DNA from: Goniomonas avonlea
Taxonomy: Eukaryota > Cryptophyceae > Goniomonadida > Goniomonadaceae
Direction: 5' to 3'
Length of the DNA stretch: 10,124 bases
Assembly (NCBI GenBank): GCA_003573635.1
Contig: QUTJ01031160.1
Coordinates: forward strand, 1-10,124
Positions 7,921-10,124 of this stretch are shown here, in pieces (positions within the stretch are counted from its first letter, which is position 1; every line of letters begins with the position of its first letter). The position numbers were made by a program, and so were the translations under genes. Below the pieces are notes generated by a model, which was not told the origin of the DNA, searched no databases, and was given only the letters and a program-made list of their open reading frames with translations.

Positions 7921-8033
7921 GTCTATACAGTGGGAAGAATGTCCCAAAGACTCTCGGCAGCTCAACGGAACTGATAGAAGACACCCGTGGTCTTGCTGAT
8001 GCTCTGACGGCGCATCGTGCAGCCGAAGCTTGA
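7921..8033 (+). other. Unassigned exon-like segment
   Basis: An AT-rich tract ending TTACTCTTTATCAG (7907-7920) looks like a 3' splice site. One frame then stays open to TGA at 8031-8033, reading ...GSSTELIEDTRGLADALTAH.... It has protein-like composition but no family I recognise and no matching upstream donor. It could be a terminal exon of a small gene or an alternative 3' end of the ARM gene, or chance. Confidence 0.2.
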
Positions 8034-8221
8034 ACTCGGACAATTTCTGGAAGACGCCAAAACGGTTTTGGGCACGGTGTGAATCACTTTTGTCCATTGT
8101 TTTGCAACAAGAATTGATGGTCAACTTATCTCATGCTTTGTTGGTGCATTTTTGTGTGAGGAAATGCTGAGCGGCCGGACTTAAGTTTCAGAGCCACAGA
8201 CACGAGTGTAATATCCATCGT

Positions 8222-8390
8222 GAGTCACACGCCCCTCCTCCAACAGTGCCTCCTCCAAAGTGCCCCCCCCCCTCCACAGTGCCTCAAACAGTGCCTCTTC
8301 CCCCAATCGCGCCGCACTCTCTCACTCCTCCCTCTCCACTCCTCCCTTGCCCCTCAACACACACATCCAACACACACAACACACGCCTGG
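8222..8390. repeat. C-rich low-complexity stretch with ACAGTGCCTC repeats
   Basis: ACAGTGCCTC occurs at 8243-8252, 8276-8285 and 8288-8297 with CCTCC and a C10 run (8263-8272) between them. CACTCCTCC and ACACACA tracts follow. Intergenic. Confidence 0.75.
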
Positions 8391-8396
8391 TAGCGA

Positions 8397-8542
8397 GATC
8401 TGGGATGATGTGTACGGTTTTCCCTGACATTTTGAGTTCGCTGCCGGATTTTATTTTGGTATTGGACATGCATGAGGGCGATTTTGAGGCACCAGGCGCT
8501 GTGTCCTTTGTCCACCATGACGCGAACAGATCCGGTTTATGA
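8397..8542 (+). other. Unassigned exon-like segment ending in a stop
   Basis: After an AG at 8393-8394, a plus frame reads ...VFPDILSSLPDFILVLDMHEGDFE... to TGA at 8540-8542. The run LPDFILVLD is protein-like, with alternating hydrophobic residues. I cannot assign a family, and no donor or upstream exon was found. The opposite strand is also open here but looks less protein-like. Confidence 0.25.
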
Positions 8543-8851
8543 ACTTGAGTTTCAGAGTGGAGCGACGTAACCACCTTTCATGAATGAATCAACCGAATCC
8601 TTATGCGTGAGGCCCAATGACCCCGGCGACACTTAAGGACGGCCTCAAACAAACAGAAAATATGCTAAATATCGGGCTGTACAGCAGCATTCGAGCGACG
8701 CCATTGATTTCAGCCACGATATATCTATCCACAATCTTGATCTTTCAGTTGCACCGCGATCCATAAGAGCTCATAAGAAGATAGGGGTGAGTTGCAAGGC
8801 TTTTCGCAGAGGCGCGCTTGCAGTCGACGCCCTCGGCCGCGTTCTTTCAAA

Positions 8852-9855
8852 ATGGCGCGCAATGAAGAGAAAGCCATGGTAAGTTCGTCTTGGGTTTAAC
8901 TGTGAAAGTACTTGTTTACCCCCCGTCGACAGTCCATGCTCAATCGCTGGGTGCGGATGAAGGCTGGGGACACAGGCAGACCAGAACGACGCCCTTACCT
9001 CGCGAGCCTTTGCGACAGCATTGGCGAGAGTGAGAAATGGCGCATGCAGATTTTGAAGGAGGTGAACAGAAAAGTGGCGCAAATTCAAAATCGTGCGTTG
9101 GTTCGACCCCTCATGAGATGCAGGTTCTCACGTCCATGATGCACAGCTGGCCTTGGGGAGCACCGAATCCGAGATTTGAACGACGAGATCAACAAACTCA
9201 TCCGAGAAAAATGGCATTGGGAAAAACGTATTTCAGAACTGGGTGGCCCAGATCACAGGGTGAGTGTTCAGTTGCCAGAAACGCATCAGCTCACAGCGCG
9301 ACAGCGAGGTGCGCCAAAGATTTTGGATCAGGATGGCCAGGAGGTCCCAAATTCTGGTGGCTACAGGTATTTTGGTGCCGCAAAGGACCTTCCGGGTGTG
9401 CGGGACCTTTTCCACAAAACTCGTGCGCAATGACTTGGAACTTTCTTCGTCTTGACACTTTATTCGCAGTGCCCCCTCCTGCCAAACGCACTCGGTATGA
9501 CATGTACAGATGTGTGGACGCAGATTACTACGGGTACAGAGATGACGATGACGGTGTCCTTGAAAAGCTTGAAGCGCCTGTCGAAGCGGAAGGTATCAAT
9601 TTCGACCATGTTGAGAGTTTGTTCTTTATCTTCTTGCAGCTGTGGCCAACGCCATTCTCGAGTGGCACGACAAAGATGCAAAGCGCAAAGAATTCGGGGC
9701 ACCGAGCCAATCAGAAGAGCAGGATGTCGAAACATCGACCTTCGTGTCTCACGTACGCCGGCTGCATTGTGGGTCGTTTTGAACCTAACCGATTGCAGGT
9801 GCCGCTTCCAACCAAGAAAGATATTGAGAGCATGCTGTTGACCAAGCGGAAAGAG
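8852..9855 (+). CDS. ISY1: Pre-mRNA-splicing factor ISY1 (3' end not resolved in window)
   Basis: Exons 8852-8878, 8933-9092, 9147-9259, 9305-9422, 9470-9592, 9640-9752 and 9799-9855 give 237 residues. The start MARNEEKAM matches the conserved ISY1 N-terminus and fills a 27-nt first exon. Other family landmarks in order: KVAQIQN, GLGEHRIRDLNDEINKL, GYRYFGAAKDLPGVRDLF, LPPPAKRTR, DADYYGYRDDDDGV and, near the end, FVSHVPLPTKKDIESML. ISY1 belongs to the Prp19-associated (NTC) complex and acts in the catalytic spliceosome in the nucleus; the human protein has also been linked to base-excision repair. Introns are 54, 54, 45, 47, 47 and 46 nt. The human protein is about 285 aa, so some 25 C-terminal residues are missing here. 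After GAG at 9855 a GTAAAC donor begins a last intron that probably runs past the right edge. Confidence 0.95.
9260..9304 (+). other. 45-nt in-frame, stop-free intron of ISY1
   Basis: GTGAGT...CAG, 45 nt and a multiple of three with no stop. Retention would insert 15 residues (VSVQLPETHQLTARQ) at a point where the family goes directly from GGPD to PK(I/M)LD. Splicing is therefore the better model; retention would still give a full-frame protein. Confidence 0.7.
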
Positions 9856-10124
9856 GTAAACACATCTCGAACAGGGTTTCACGACTGTATCCCCGGGTGG
9901 TTCACATACCGTTCCCCTGATTTCACAGTCTTTACCGGGTGCTGCGAACCATCGGACGGTGGCGCCCCGGCTGTCTCTGTTTTGATTGTGTCTCTCTCAG
10001 TCTGGCTCCGGCTCACCCAGTCAATCCTTTTCGGTCTCTGTGTATTTATGCTCTTTTCGTTCTCTGTGTATCTATGCTCTTTTCCCGACTCCCTCCTCTC
10101 TGTCTCGCCCGTATCGCCTCTGGC
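9856..10124 (+). other. Probable last intron of ISY1, running past the window
   Basis: Begins GTAAAC directly after exon 7. The exon frame happens to stay open to the right end (89 codons), but the reading is hydrophobic and pyrimidine-biased and does not resemble the ISY1 C-terminus. An alternative is a 73-nt intron (9856-9928) with a short exon ending at TGA 9983-9985, also unlike the family. A 26-bp tandem repeat lies at 10027-10078. Confidence 0.5.
10027..10078. repeat. 26-bp tandem repeat (two copies)
   Basis: CTTTTCGGTCTCTGTGTATT... (10027-10052) and CTTTTCGTTCTCTGTGTATC... (10053-10078) differ at two positions. A third copy begins CTTTTC and then diverges. Confidence 0.85.

Larger units (their letters stand above)
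7502..8851. other. Intergenic region between the ARM gene and ISY1
   Basis: Must contain the ARM 3' UTR and the ISY1 promoter and leader. Visible: related segments GACGCGTATCGCAT (7584-7597) and GACGCGTATTGCAT (7654-7667), a GGCCACCCC repeat at 7821-7856, a C-rich stretch at 8222-8390, and two exon-like open segments listed separately. No AATAAA polyadenylation signal and no clear TATA box were seen. 8543-8851 holds nothing I can identify. Confidence 0.6.

Overview
The window is nuclear DNA of a spliceosomal-intron-bearing microbial eukaryote. Coding blocks are split by GT...AG introns, many only 39-55 nt long, and one gene encodes the splicing factor ISY1. The lineage cannot be fixed from this sequence; a GC-moderate protist or alga is my guess. 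No rRNA, tRNA, transposon or CRISPR array was seen.

Layout. (1) Positions 438-5165, minus strand: a large gene for an ankyrin-repeat plus coiled-coil protein. Eleven exons (671 codons) can be read and it continues past the left edge. Its long introns hold hexanucleotide arrays and minisatellites, which generate long meaningless ORFs on both strands. (2) Positions 1-240, plus strand: an open frame entering from the left. It contains a diverged, oppositely oriented copy of the end of the last visible coiled-coil exon of gene 1. (3) Positions 5166-5335: a 170-bp divergent promoter/5' leader region. (4) Positions 5336-7501, plus strand: a complete nine-exon gene (455 aa) for an armadillo-repeat protein with an N-terminal acylation motif (MGCAAS) and an acidic tail. 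Several of its exons each encode about one ARM repeat. (5) Positions 7502-8851: intergenic/UTR DNA with C-rich repeats and two unassigned exon-like open segments. (6) Positions 8852 to the right end, plus strand: ISY1, a component of the Prp19-associated (NTC) spliceosome complex. Seven exons are readable and the C-terminal end is not resolved.

The three genes are not an operon. ISY1 is a housekeeping spliceosome factor. The ARM protein looks like a membrane-anchored scaffold (Vac8/ARO-like in architecture), and the ankyrin/coiled-coil protein looks like a scaffold or cytoskeletal protein. The last two share a divergent promoter region, so co-expression is possible but is inference. All exon models were built by hand from reading frame, GT/AG sites, phase and, for ISY1, recall of the conserved family sequence; no alignment or transcript data were available.
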